64,000 nucleotides of DNA, from assembly GCA_946480475.1 (NCBI GenBank), contig CAMLJM010000002.1, positions 62,001 through 126,000 on the forward strand, read 5' to 3'. Every line of letters starts with the position of its first letter. The first letter of the stretch is position 1. The translations under genes were made by a program, and so were the position numbers. The notes beneath the pieces were generated by a model, which was given only the letters and a program-made list of their open reading frames with translations, ran no database searches and was not told the DNA's origin. Shown here one piece after another: positions 11,001-18,787 of the stretch. Origin of the DNA: an uncultured Alphaproteobacteria bacterium (GTDB lineage Bacteria; Pseudomonadota; Alphaproteobacteria; Micavibrionales; Micavibrionaceae).

Positions 11001-14000
11001 GCGGCTGAAGTTGTTTCGCCATCGAATGTGTTGCCTGTAACGTTTGAACCGTTGGATTCAATCGCCACCAGCTGATTTGAACCCGCATCGCCCACAACAC
11101 TGTTGTTTGTGAATGTCAGGTTCGAATGACCTTTGTTCAGGGCCACCAGTTGACGCGGTACATTCGGAACAGTGAACTGATTACCTGTTGCCCCAACGGC
11201 ACCCACATAGGTTTTGCCGTCAAAGATGTTGCCGTCGATGACGAAATCGCTGTTTACGAGATTGTATTCCGTTACCAGCGCTTCATCACCATTCGCGGTG
11301 ATGCGGTTACCGCGAACGGTTGCACCCGCATGGTTACCCTGGAAGTACAGGGCCGCGTTTTCAACGGCCGGGTTACCATTGTCGAAACCAACAACCGTGA
11401 AGCCCGCATCGGTACCGCCGATTGTTGCGCCATTGACGCCATCGGTTACGACGATTGTGCCCAATGCGCCCACGCCGGAGATACCGGCGATTGTTGTAAA
11501 GTCACGGCCATTCAATGAGCGCAGGGTTAGCGCTTTGTTCAGAACAACGTTTTCTGTGAAAGCGCCGTCTTCAACGTAAACAGTACCGCCCGCCGCTGTC
11601 GCACCGATACCAACATTGATGGAGGCATTATCTGTGAAGCCGTAGTAACGTGCAGCGCCAGCAGCTTTCACCAGTGTTTTGTTAACACCGGCTGTGCCTT
11701 CCAGGCTCACCGTTGCGTCATTACCAGCGATTGCCAGATCATAAGGCGTGCCGAAGAAGGTGTTGCCTTCGCCGATCGTTACATGGGCGCTCATACCTGT
11801 GTCGTAATTCGTGCTTTCAACCAGAATGCCGTATTTATTCATGTAAGCGAAATCGACATTTTTGATCAACGCACTGCTAACAGCGCCTGTGTAAAGGCTG
11901 GTATCTGTTGCCCAAACGCCGATATCCGTGTTTTTCACCAGGCCGCCGTCGATAACAGCGCGGTTAGGGTTGGTTACGTTTGTCAGCTGATAGCCTACGC
12001 CTGCACCAGCGCCTTCAATATTATTGTCCTTGAAGAGCGTACCTACGCCACCCATCTGGGACAGGATATCAATCCCGATCCAGTTTCCATTAACGGCGCC
12101 GCCAGCATTGATAGTGTTGTTGCTGATCTGGAAGCCACTTTGTGTTCCGTATGAAAGATTGTTACGAATACCGATAACGGAAGCCAGTATCTTGTTGCCG
12201 TCGATCAATGTGAGTGCGCCATCCGGGCGACCCTCCCAGAAGTTTTCCGTCGTGATGCCGACACGTACGCCGCCGTGAGCTTCATCACCCACGGTGTTGT
12301 TCAGCACGTTGAAATACTGGTTTTCACCAATGTAGATGCCGTGTTGGGCGATGTTAGCGATCAGGTTGTCCTGAATCACGCCATCAACCACAGCACCGCC
12401 CCAAGAGATAACACCAAAGGACGCATTCAGAACGCGGTTGTTTTTAAAGTTCAGGTTATCCGCATTAAATGTCCAGACAGCATCTCCGGTGCCTGAAGCA
12501 GAACCCTCGATTGTCAGGCCATCAACGGTCACATTCTGCGCATCCACCAGCAGTGAGTATGTGCTTGGGCCTTGCAGAATTGTTTCAGCGCCGCGGCTCG
12601 CATCTGTGCCAGCGAGACCATCATTAGCGCCCTTCAGGGTCAGGCCCTTGTTTATATAGAGGCTCTCTGCATATGCACCTGCCGCCACATCGACGGTGGC
12701 GCCGCCCGCATCATCAGCGAGCCATACTGCCTGTTGAATCAGAGCGTTGTTAGACAGCACATTCACAGAATCTGCATTGCTGGATATGCGCAGATCATCC
12801 AGCAGCATTGTGTCGCCGCCTACGGCGGCACGGCTATAAAGCTTGCTGTCCAAGTTAACGGTGTTTGCTACAACCTGCAGGTTACCGTTACCCATGATCA
12901 GGTTTTTATTGAAGTTTACGATACCGGAATCCAAACGGAGATTGCCGTTTGTGATTGTGCTTGTTCCCGGCGTAACCACAGAGGAGCAGCCAGACGGCGT
13001 TGCGCCCGACTCACAGGCAGCCTTTCTGGATGTCCAGCTTTGATGGGCTCCGTTGTATGCGCCTTGGTTATTATAATCGGCGCGTTGTGGTTCAGGCTCG
13101 GTAAATGTATTTACAGTTGTGCTGCTTGTGGTGTGCGTGCTGACATCAATGTCACCCGTGCCGACACCTGTGCTTGATGTGTTTGTGCCTACATCAATGT
13201 AATTATCGGCCTGCACTGTCACGAGTGCGTTAGTGTGCAGGTCGTTCGCCAGCGATGTAGAGCTGATAAAATTGGAATTATTCAGGCTGCCGCTGTGAAT
13301 AACAGCAAACAGAGGATCAAGCAGGAACTGACCACTGAGGCCATTTGCGGAATAGGTGCTTACAGAACCGTCATAGCCAACTTCATTAGCAGCAGACACC
13401 TCTACGAAACCGCCGTTACCGCCTTCAGACCCCCCCATGGCGAACACTTTGCCGCGGAAGATGGCTTTATCAAAGCCGTAGAAATATACGTCACCGCCAT
13501 TGCCGTTTGTTATCGCGCTCGCGTTTGTAACGGTATCCTGATCAGCGGAAACGACTTCACCGGTTACTGAAACAGAACCGCCGCCATTTTTACCGGATGC
13601 ATCAAGGATAGCGCCGTTTGCCACCTTAACTGTACCCTGCTTGCCGCCTGAAAGAACGATCTTGCCGCCCACAACCGTCGCGCTGGATGCGCTGACAACG
13701 CCGCTCATGTTGATGACATCATCAACGGCAGCTTTCGCTGTCTGTACGGACATGGCCACAACGCCGCCTTCGGCATCTATTACGCCCGAATTTTTAATCA
13801 GGCCGTCTGTTGATTTATCATCAACGGCGATTTCGATCAGATTGTCACCGTAAAGATCGAGCGTCACCTTGTCACCGGAAGCCATGGCCACTTTGCCAAG
13901 CTTGGCGCTGATAACACCATTATTTGTCACTTGCGGCGCCACGAAAGCAGCGAGGCCCGCTTCAGCCACAGAGATCGTGCCATTCAGGACGATCTGGCCG

Positions 14001-14506
14001 CCGGTGTTCACGCCTTCGAATATCAGTTTGTTGTCGAGAATATTCTGGTCGCTGATGTGACCTGTAGAAGCAATCAGGCCGCCCACATTTACAACGGAAC
14101 CTTCGCCAAAGATTGTACCCTGGGCATCAAAAATATAAACCTGACCGTTCGCGTTCAGCGTACCCATGACGAAGGTTGGGTCACCCTCGATATCATAGAG
14201 AACGTATTTGGACGTTGTGTTTGGCTGCATGACATTGACTGTCCAGCCGGCGTTGATATCACCATCGCCGCGTACTTTTACAAAACCATCGTTGGTGGAA
14301 ATGTTCGTCGTGTTTGCCACGCTGGTATCGATGCTGATCGCACCGACATCGGCTACGTGATCGCCCCAGTTATCCGCATTGGCGGGCGTATTGAGCGCCA
14401 TCAAACCTGCTGCTGCGAGCGTTGTTGAAGTCAGCAATTTTGCCATCTTCGTGCTCTTTGCTTTTGTAATTTGTTTTTTCGCAGCGGGTGATTTTGTTGC
14501 GCTCAT
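5027..14506 (-). CDS. Giant two-partner-secretion exoprotein (TpsA), beta-helix
   Basis: 3159 residues. ATG 14506 is chosen because AAGGAAGG lies 8 bases before it; an open frame to 14557 lacks a ribosome binding site. Order: an extended lysine-rich signal region (cleavage near TPANA, about residue 45); a TPS/haemagglutination domain (about 50-330) with the signature NANGQVYIFDAQGTIFG and NVGGLIAST; then a huge right-handed beta-helix of PbH1/NosD-like turns (N-x-(I/V)-x-N-x-(I/V) patterns). Three cap-like strands, near residues 600, 970 and 1490, suggest three helix modules. A non-repetitive end follows from about 2900. The last 40 residues carry two cysteines (3123 and 3155). Expected role: surface or secreted adhesin exported by the divergent TpsB; the exact target is not readable. 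Confidence 0.93.
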   Translation of the reverse strand: MSATKSPAAKKQITKAKSTKMAKLLTSTTLAAAGLMALNTPANADNWGDHVADVGAISIDTSVANTTNISTNDGFVKVRGDGDINAGWTVNVMQPNTTSKYVLYDIEGDPTFVMGTLNANGQVYIFDAQGTIFGEGSVVNVGGLIASTGHISDQNILDNKLIFEGVNTGGQIVLNGTISVAEAGLAAFVAPQVTNNGVISAKLGKVAMASGDKVTLDLYGDNLIEIAVDDKSTDGLIKNSGVIDAEGGVVAMSVQTAKAAVDDVINMSGVVSASSATVVGGKIVLSGGKQGTVKVANGAILDASGKNGGGSVSVTGEVVSADQDTVTNASAITNGNGGDVYFYGFDKAIFRGKVFAMGGSEGGNGGFVEVSAANEVGYDGSVSTYSANGLSGQFLLDPLFAVIHSGSLNNSNFISSTSLANDLHTNALVTVQADNYIDVGTNTSSTGVGTGDIDVSTHTTSSTTVNTFTEPEPQRADYNNQGAYNGAHQSWTSRKAACESGATPSGCSSVVTPGTSTITNGNLRLDSGIVNFNKNLIMGNGNLQVVANTVNLDSKLYSRAAVGGDTMLLDDLRISSNADSVNVLSNNALIQQAVWLADDAGGATVDVAAGAYAESLYINKGLTLKGANDGLAGTDASRGAETILQGPSTYSLLVDAQNVTVDGLTIEGSASGTGDAVWTFNADNLNFKNNRVLNASFGVISWGGAVVDGVIQDNLIANIAQHGIYIGENQYFNVLNNTVGDEAHGGVRVGITTENFWEGRPDGALTLIDGNKILASVIGIRNNLSYGTQSGFQISNNTINAGGAVNGNWIGIDILSQMGGVGTLFKDNNIEGAGAGVGYQLTNVTNPNRAVIDGGLVKNTDIGVWATDTSLYTGAVSSALIKNVDFAYMNKYGILVESTNYDTGMSAHVTIGEGNTFFGTPYDLAIAGNDATVSLEGTAGVNKTLVKAAGAARYYGFTDNASINVGIGATAAGGTVYVEDGAFTENVVLNKALTLRSLNGRDFTTIAGISGVGALGTIVVTDGVNGATIGGTDAGFTVVGFDNGNPAVENAALYFQGNHAGATVRGNRITANGDEALVTEYNLVNSDFVIDGNIFDGKTYVGAVGATGNQFTVPNVPRQLVALNKGHSNLTFTNNSVVGDAGSNQLVAIESNGSNVTGNTFDGETTSAALRVRGTNAVIADNTLTGNGKGVGIWTQNVNGLTIGGADAEDGNDVSGFINGIVVDGASGTTLVQNNITTNNRDTDSGRSASGWQTGIGIFVKNALGAVTVSDNTTTGNTDGIRIQDTDPAVLGAVTVSGNVANNNRDKGIILKRSENIKVYDNTVNGNSIGIYADASRGAMIQANDLNGNTADGIRLRDGSNNVRIENNWIHGSANGIYVDNSLVTVSGVKVYDNSFAEANGSQANGKNIVNTTNNIVDASFNWWGTTSEAGVAAKITGLNKVDVSPYQGSGIDQQPATAGYQGSMDNLYVTDAGAQQSGLIQEAINASVVNGTVNVNAGTYTENLLVWKSLKLYGLDGATLRYDVTNAGLGTAGNLITVTASGVNIDPFVFDGLGVATYGTYANGVDGLVIDGNTYRNFAGSAIYLVGNSNYDLKNNVIYNIAGAAIRSDFANGTNAITNNFIGYTDNLGTKGAVSNIGGDGVLLLWGNGGSTTKVEGNDVTRTAGYGLNLIGSNDRLTVTLNDISETGSHGIRLDNTNSAKVIGNDVTNVGGAGIHSTGAQGLLVQLNTVNGTVGAGIHADNTGAGEVWGGPTIDQNMVDNTGSHGIEVVNVATRADLSGSNITNNLVGTLGAANNIKGDGVRADNVGRLAITGNTIDETSGSNDVGSGIFVKNSNGALVGGAGALRNTITNADWDGVKISGGNGVVVENNNVSSINRVGIYAGNATNLTIKNNVVNNTTWSIGAPYGGIAVDWGSNITVSDNTVSNSGHGVMMYLNGGTNTVSGNVLHNVSNNGVNADHVSGLTVSNNYIGYTNKTGAVGGANNIGGAGIVVKNTTNADVINNDIATALNGIVADAANGLDVYNNDIVGRGSSSGTGVKITNSANVNIGDHDETVWVKTGFWPWQGYWKTIDKDNRIGSFDTGVSISGGAQNDVVNNTISNVHYGVKLYGTTYADVLDNSLTGNSVTGIDIVSGSHNANVKGNDISNFTTGINIDGSNDVVIGGWDVALLGTVLFDGNNIEDVKNGIVANNAQRLKIQGNRIVQGEGANGGSGIQLKGSSDDAEIGGEGSWLVTRLKANHITGFNDGIRLDNSDRTKVVQNKVEGAARDGIRLDRGNSNQIKGNNVSDVGSTGIWLNSQTNAVANGNRVNGTGLSGIRVEGSGSNHVDIFNNRIDNTGTNGISAVGVADLDVLNNKIGENGGNIGKVGIYVENSSGAQIEENRINNTGANGISVVTSAHARVLDNKVGMLDGNINGDGILVDRSNSAWIKGNRINDTRSTGNAVGSGISVKNSNNVVVGGEGSDRNVITNAQWDGIRVSGGNNITVENNRVTGVDRVGVWMSGTANSNVLDNVIRDTGLSGVRGEDGYNLTIDGNTIDQTGTHGISADGVYGYLTITGNQIGQNYANSIGSDGINVYDGEFVTIGGADEARNNVSGARNGIVADYGYAVDVLNNNVTDVAYDGIRVTSFDYVNVNDNVVTNAGDDGIEVGYADEARILRNFVTTTGDDGIAAYNIGNGYIMPTFALLEEGEGEESGDYYSLIIANNVITDAGQMNAGDDEGDGNEDGNDEGREILFMPLVEGLNGDGIDVRNVASALIDTNTVTNAYDDGIVVEGAESSDREQFMPKLFEGPSSQLVMIRNNDVVDSGNDGIEVRNMAMSTIDINRVLNSGTNGFLASGFNNGDVILTGNTLTNNKVGARFESGLIDLTGATNTIIGGEVGLQFDPATQFGIVGYTQVPFTFTLPGAPIFGPEGEFLGFGPEQIITFYMDMPQFGEVSADLNLAGDTIGTTNFSGQSQYYVELLNGALFNPGTPTIIDGINATYDGFSPASQGGILTKSQFDAIEAKIYHYTDLNSLGLFFFGEVPGINDKDAYRPINGFTPGNGPLSLTITGLPIIPGFSGNLGAFLNSITPAAGGNTPPKPQKFSSLVEQLANLEPAAGGGQPDGQQTQQNQQFGESTCWGDAMAAASGGTIVSMSYNNDPSAALEGAASCQTGI

Positions 14507-15000
14507 GTTAATAGCCTTCCTTTTGGAATGTCTGCTTTTCAAATATCTCGTCATCAATTACGCGAGTGGAAACTTAAGCCAGGGGCGGGCATTTATTTTT
14601 ATTTTTCCGCACCTTGCGGGCCTTTATTCACAAGAACCCCTTCTACTACCGCAATGTCAGATGGAGCACTTTATAGTCGTAATACCTTGGGACTGGCAAG
14701 GAATTGTTAAGCGTTTGTTAACCTTTGGCGCTTCTGTTTTTATCCAAATTTATGAAAAAAGACACCGGGCAAGCCTCAATGCCTTACGACTCTTGGGTTT
14801 CCAGAATTTAGGTAATTTTATTGCGTTTTTAAAAGTACAGTATCCTTCCCCTGACAGGGGTGGCTTGGCTTTTGGGTGGGGCTCATCCAGAATGACGGCA
14901 GCTTACTGTTTGCTCTTGTTCATAAGGGCCTTTTTGTCATACAAGGACAGTCATTTACGGGGCCTTTTTAAGGCCTGATCGATTTCATTGAAGAGGGGTT
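14507..15000. other. Divergent intergenic region of the TPS locus
   Basis: About 490 bases without a supported gene, between tpsA (-) and tpsB (+). It holds a sigma70-like promoter on the minus strand at 14670-14699. A perfect small palindrome CCCCTG-A-CAGGGG lies at 14848-14860. AT-rich tracts occur around 14730-14840, where a tpsB promoter could lie, but I find no clean -35/-10 pair for tpsB. An open frame across 14379-14978 is judged a shadow. Confidence 0.5.
14670..14699 (-). promoter_or_regulatory. Sigma70-like promoter for tpsA
   Basis: On the minus strand TTGCCA (14694-14699) is followed after 18 bases by TATAAA (14670-14675), each five of six to consensus. It would start a transcript near 14660 with a leader of about 150 bases before the tpsA ATG at 14506. 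No experimental support. Confidence 0.5.
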
Positions 15001-16740
15001 ATGGGGAAAATGCGTTTTTGGTCACGCCATGTGGTGCTCGGTGCGCTGTCAGCCGCCAGCTTGTTAGCCGTTACGTCGGGAGCGCATGCACAGTTGAACG
15101 CACAAACAGGCACAGCCAGCCCGGGCCGCGTTGAAGAACAGATTCAGTCCGGTGCCGTTTTTGAACCGCGCGTCATGCCCCGCGTCGAAGTGAAAGAAAG
15201 CGCGATCACCAATGCCCCTGCCGGCGCCGAGAAGATCTCATTAAGACTCGAGCGCCTGAACATTGAAGGGGCAAGCGTTTATTCCGAGGAGGAATTAGGC
15301 CGTGTTTTTGCCGACAAGATCGGACAGAACGTTACGTTGGCCGATGTATACGGTATCGCTGCCGACCTCACGCGCAAGTACCGCAATGACGGCTATATCC
15401 TGACGCAGGTTGTTGTGCCCCCGCAAACTATCGAGGGTGGTACGGTTAAACTGGTTGTTGTTGAAGGCTACATCAATAACGTCGAGGTGCGCGGTGAAGG
15501 TGATCATGTGAATGATGCCGTAAGTCTGGCACAAAGCTATTCTTCCCTCGTCAGCGGCGGATCGAGCGCGCTAAATGTGCGCCAGCTTGAACGCACATTG
15601 CTTATGATCAACGATATTCCAGGCGTTAGCGCGCGTGGCATCCTGAGCCCTTCAGAAACAACGCCGGGCGCTGCAGACCTGCTGGTGATCGTGCAGCGTG
15701 ATACGTTCGAAGGCCAGGTTAGCCTTGATAACTTCGGTAGCCGTTACCTGGGTCCCGTGCAGTTTGGCGCCTCTGCCGCGCTGCAAGGCCTGATGGGTTG
15801 GAATGAGCGCTTCACCGGTCAGGTCGCTTACGCGCCAGGCGATGATATGCGCGATGAATTAAGCTATATCGGCCTTGGTTACGATATGCCCATTGGGACA
15901 TATGGCACAGTTTTGAACATTGCTGGCAGCTATACCAACACGGAGCCTGGTTATACACTTGAGCAATTCGATGTGGATGGCGATTCCCGCTTTATCTCTG
16001 TCGGCTTCAGCCATCCTTTCGTGCGCACCCGCAACTTCAATGTAACAGGTCGTACATCTTTCGACTGGCGCAATGTTGATACAGACAACAATATCGAACC
16101 TGACCGTAAAGACCACATCCGCGCGATCCGCGTAGGTGGCCGCGTCGAGTTCATCGATACGCTTCTCAATGTTGCTTACAACGTATTCGACGTTGAGGTG
16201 GGCCATGGCCTGAACGTTCTGAACGCCACGTCTGATAGCGATACAAACGTGAGCCGCCCTGGCGCTGACTGGGACTTCTTCAAGATGGAGGCTGAATATC
16301 AACGCCTGCAGCGTGTAACATCGAAAGTAAATTTCCTGTTTGCGATGAAAGGTCAGATTTCTGATGAAGCTTTGTGGAGTTCCGAAGAATTTGGCCTGGG
16401 CGGCGTGAGCTATGGCCGGGCTTACGATCCATCCGAAGTAACGGGTGATGATGGTATCGCCGGCAAGATCGAGTTGCAGTGGAATGAGCCTATGCAACTG
16501 GGCGTCCTGGAGAATTATCAGCTATTCAGTTTCTATGACGCCGGTGTTGTATGGGACAAAGACGCCACGACAGCAAAACTGAAGCGTGAGGAATTGACTT
16601 CTGCCGGTTTTGGCATCCGTGCTGATTTTACCTCATCAACACAAGCAGGCGCTTTCATTGCATGGCCGCTTAACCGTGATATTGCCACGCAAGAAGATGA
16701 TGACCCGCGCGTTTACATGAATGTCAGCCACCGGTTCTAA
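15001..16740 (+). CDS. TpsB outer-membrane transporter (ShlB/FhaC/HecB family)
   Basis: 579 residues. A signal peptide ends at about AHAQ. A POTRA domain covers about residues 77-160 (LRLERLNIEGASVYSEEELG, GGTVKLVVVEGYI), then a linker and a 16-strand-type beta-barrel. The motif GLGGVSYGRAYDPSEVTGDDG near residue 465 corresponds to the conserved VRGY/GD region that reaches into the barrel. The last residue is Phe (SHRF), as in outer-membrane proteins. It secretes its TpsA partner, and the only candidate is the divergent giant gene next door. ATG 15010 is an alternative start. A terminator follows. Confidence 0.93.
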   Translation: MGKMRFWSRHVVLGALSAASLLAVTSGAHAQLNAQTGTASPGRVEEQIQSGAVFEPRVMPRVEVKESAITNAPAGAEKISLRLERLNIEGASVYSEEELGRVFADKIGQNVTLADVYGIAADLTRKYRNDGYILTQVVVPPQTIEGGTVKLVVVEGYINNVEVRGEGDHVNDAVSLAQSYSSLVSGGSSALNVRQLERTLLMINDIPGVSARGILSPSETTPGAADLLVIVQRDTFEGQVSLDNFGSRYLGPVQFGASAALQGLMGWNERFTGQVAYAPGDDMRDELSYIGLGYDMPIGTYGTVLNIAGSYTNTEPGYTLEQFDVDGDSRFISVGFSHPFVRTRNFNVTGRTSFDWRNVDTDNNIEPDRKDHIRAIRVGGRVEFIDTLLNVAYNVFDVEVGHGLNVLNATSDSDTNVSRPGADWDFFKMEAEYQRLQRVTSKVNFLFAMKGQISDEALWSSEEFGLGGVSYGRAYDPSEVTGDDGIAGKIELQWNEPMQLGVLENYQLFSFYDAGVVWDKDATTAKLKREELTSAGFGIRADFTSSTQAGAFIAWPLNRDIATQEDDDPRVYMNVSHRF

Positions 16741-16756
16741 TCGGTCGCAGCAAATG

Positions 16757-16784
16757 AAAACCCGCCAAACGGCGGGTTTTTTTA
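16757..16784. terminator. Intrinsic terminator between tpsB and dnaQ
   Basis: CCCGCC (16761-16766) pairs with GGCGGG (16771-16776) around AAAC, extended by AAAA/TTTT and followed by T7. It is A/T flanked on both sides and so can serve both convergent genes. Confidence 0.85.
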
Positions 16785-17477
16785 TTATCGCTTGACCCAC
16801 ATGGGATCCTTAATTTCCTTTAGCAACATTTCGTGGGCCGCCAATTCTTCAGGACTAGGCGCGAAGATGCGCGGTTCACGATATTCACGTTGGCGCACGG
16901 ATTGAATAGATACAACCTCACCCGTCAAATTAGCAGGGCCTTCCTGCGCCAGCCCTAGCCCGTGTTGACGGCCGCCCATCATCTCTAGATAGACTTCGGC
17001 CAGAAGCTGCGCATCGAGCAAAGCTCCATGCAGCTCGCGTCCTGAGTTATCTATCTGGAAGCGACGGCAGAGAGCATCAAGGCTAGCCGGAGAACCGGGA
17101 AACTTCTTACGGGCAATCGCCAATGTATCCGTCACGCGCTTTTCCGGGATGGGCTTGTGGCCCACCTTCTTCAATTCGGCATTGATGAATTTCATATCGA
17201 ATTCAGCATTGTGAATAACGAGGTGACCTTCGGCGATGAAATCGAGGAAGTCCGTATAAATCTGGGAGAAGACGGGCTTGTCTTTCAGGAAAGCCGCTGT
17301 CAACCCGTGAACCGCAACCGCTTCCGCTGGCACGTCACGTTCTGGGTTGATGTAAATATGATACGTGCGCCCTGTAGGCACATAGTTCATCACTTCGACA
17401 CAGCCGATTTCCACCAGCCGGTCGCCCTGTGAAGGATCCATACCGGTTGTTTCTGTGTCGAGGATGATTTCACGCAT
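16785..17477 (-). CDS. dnaQ: DNA polymerase III epsilon subunit (3'-5' exonuclease)
   Basis: 230 residues. The proofreading subunit of the replicative polymerase. The DEDDh catalytic set is complete: D7 and E9 (DTETTG), D94 (HNAEFDMKF), H150 and D155 (HGALLDAQ). A short C-terminal tail beyond the exonuclease domain would contact the alpha subunit. It is the last gene of a leftward operon; its start overlaps the amidotransferase gene by 8 bases. In many alphaproteobacteria dnaQ directly follows coaE; here an amidotransferase is inserted. Confidence 0.96.
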   Translation of the reverse strand: MREIILDTETTGMDPSQGDRLVEIGCVEVMNYVPTGRTYHIYINPERDVPAEAVAVHGLTAAFLKDKPVFSQIYTDFLDFIAEGHLVIHNAEFDMKFINAELKKVGHKPIPEKRVTDTLAIARKKFPGSPASLDALCRRFQIDNSGRELHGALLDAQLLAEVYLEMMGGRQHGLGLAQEGPANLTGEVVSIQSVRQREYREPRIFAPSPEELAAHEMLLKEIKDPMWVKR

Positions 17478-18189
17478 GCCTTCTCTCCGCCTGCGGCAGT
17501 GCCTGTGCCAGCCAATCCTTCATAAAGATTTCCGTGGCGCTTGTCATCTGCTCTATATATTGCGCTGTGTCAGCAATAAGTGTGCGGTGGAGATCCGGTT
17601 TCTTCACAAAGATACCCGCGTCATGCACATACCAGTCAGCCAGGATATCCGCCGTTACCTCTATATGACACTGGAAAGCCAAGGCGTTACGGCCATAGCT
17701 GTAAATCTGGTGCGCATATTGCTGACTGCTTGCCAACAATGTTGCTCCCTTTGGCAGGTCAAATGTATCGCCATGCCATTGCATAATCTTTTTACCCTTA
17801 AACGCGCGTACGGAGTGATTATCAGCTTCTGGAAGCCATGTGAGATCAAACCAACCAATCTCCGGCCCCTGAGTCCCTTTGTAAACCTTCTCACCCAATG
17901 CCGCCGCCATGAGCTGCGCCCCCAGGCAAATTCCCAATGTTGGCTTATCGGCTGCCAGACGGCGCTCGAGTATCTGTTTTTCCTGCTTTAAGAAAGGATA
18001 ATCGTCAGATTGATAAACGCCTGGGGAGCCGCCAAGCACCACAAGAACATCTGCATCGTGGGCTTTCTGATTATCGATTGCTTCGTAAGCCGTGTTCACG
18101 ACCTGACAATCTATCCCTTGTTCGATCATAACCTTGCGGAGCGTCCCTGGCGTGTTTGAAGACATGTGCTGGAATATGATGGCTTTCAT
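17470..18189 (-). CDS. Class I glutamine amidotransferase-like protein
   Basis: 239 residues, resembling stand-alone GMP synthase-type glutaminase domains. The catalytic triad is visible: C88 in the elbow GICLGAQ, H175 and E177 in FQCHIE. The oxyanion loop GGSPGVY is near residue 53. These single-domain proteins hydrolyse glutamine or gamma-glutamyl compounds; the substrate cannot be told from sequence. It overlaps dnaQ by 8 bases and lies 3 bases after coaE, so it is part of the operon. Confidence 0.85.
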   Translation of the reverse strand: MKAIIFQHMSSNTPGTLRKVMIEQGIDCQVVNTAYEAIDNQKAHDADVLVVLGGSPGVYQSDDYPFLKQEKQILERRLAADKPTLGICLGAQLMAAALGEKVYKGTQGPEIGWFDLTWLPEADNHSVRAFKGKKIMQWHGDTFDLPKGATLLASSQQYAHQIYSYGRNALAFQCHIEVTADILADWYVHDAGIFVKKPDLHRTLIADTAQYIEQMTSATEIFMKDWLAQALPQAERRHA

Positions 18190-18192
18190 AGG

Positions 18193-18786
18193 CTACTCCT
18201 TCAGTAAAGTAATAATACGTGCAAGTTCCTGTCTTGTTTCTTCCATACTGTTACCGGTTTCTACAATGAAATCGGCACGCTTTCTTTTGTCGGCATCGGG
18301 CATTTGTGCCGCCAGAATGGCTGCAAATTTTTCTTCGGTCATTCCGGGACGCGCCATGACGCGCTGTTTTTGTACATGCGCGGGCGCGCTTACAACGATG
18401 ACCCTATCAACGCGTTTTTCTGCCCCTGTCTCATAAAGAAGCGGAATGTCCAGCACAGCCAAGGCCGCCTCTTTCTGAGCAAGATCGGCAAGAAATCTTT
18501 TCTGAGAATTTATGACGAGGGGGTGCAGGATAGATTCCAATTTGCGGCGCTTTTCATCATTGCCGAATATCAAAGCGCCTAACGCCTGACGATTTATACT
18601 GCGTTCATCCACATTCAAGGTGCCGGGAAAGGCCGTAGCGACAACCTCGACACCACCCCCATGAAGCCCCAGAAGCGTGTGCACCGCTTCATCTGAGCAA
18701 TGTACAGGCACGCCCATATCGCGCAGCATGGCTGTTGCGACCGATTTACCCATACCGATTGAGCCTGTTAGACCAATAATCTTCAA
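18193..18786 (-). CDS. coaE: Dephospho-CoA kinase
   Basis: 197 residues. Catalyses the last step of CoA synthesis, ATP-dependent phosphorylation of dephospho-CoA. P-loop GSIGMGKS at residues 8-15, CoaE-type CSDEAVH near 30-36, and DIPLLYETG near residue 113. It is separated from aroE by one base. The order aroE-coaE-dnaQ is common in alphaproteobacteria. Confidence 0.96.
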   Translation of the reverse strand: MKIIGLTGSIGMGKSVATAMLRDMGVPVHCSDEAVHTLLGLHGGGVEVVATAFPGTLNVDERSINRQALGALIFGNDEKRRKLESILHPLVINSQKRFLADLAQKEAALAVLDIPLLYETGAEKRVDRVIVVSAPAHVQKQRVMARPGMTEEKFAAILAAQMPDADKRKRADFIVETGNSMEETRQELARIITLLKE

Positions 18787-18787
18787 T

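Noticed and set aside
5732..14428. Many open frames on the + strand opposite tpsA (for example 6152-6943, 9209-10390, 13931-14428)
   Set aside because: They are antisense to a continuous repeat-rich gene; their products are Val/Cys/Ile-rich mirror translations of the N-x-(I/V) repeats, with no ribosome binding sites or domains.
14848..14860. CCCCTG-A-CAGGGG palindrome in the TPS intergenic region
   Set aside because: Short, with no T-run and no partner copy; not enough to call a terminator or operator.
14379..14978. Open frame of 199 codons across the TPS intergenic region
   Set aside because: It overlaps the start of tpsA and covers its promoter; the product is hydrophobic nonsense with no family resemblance.
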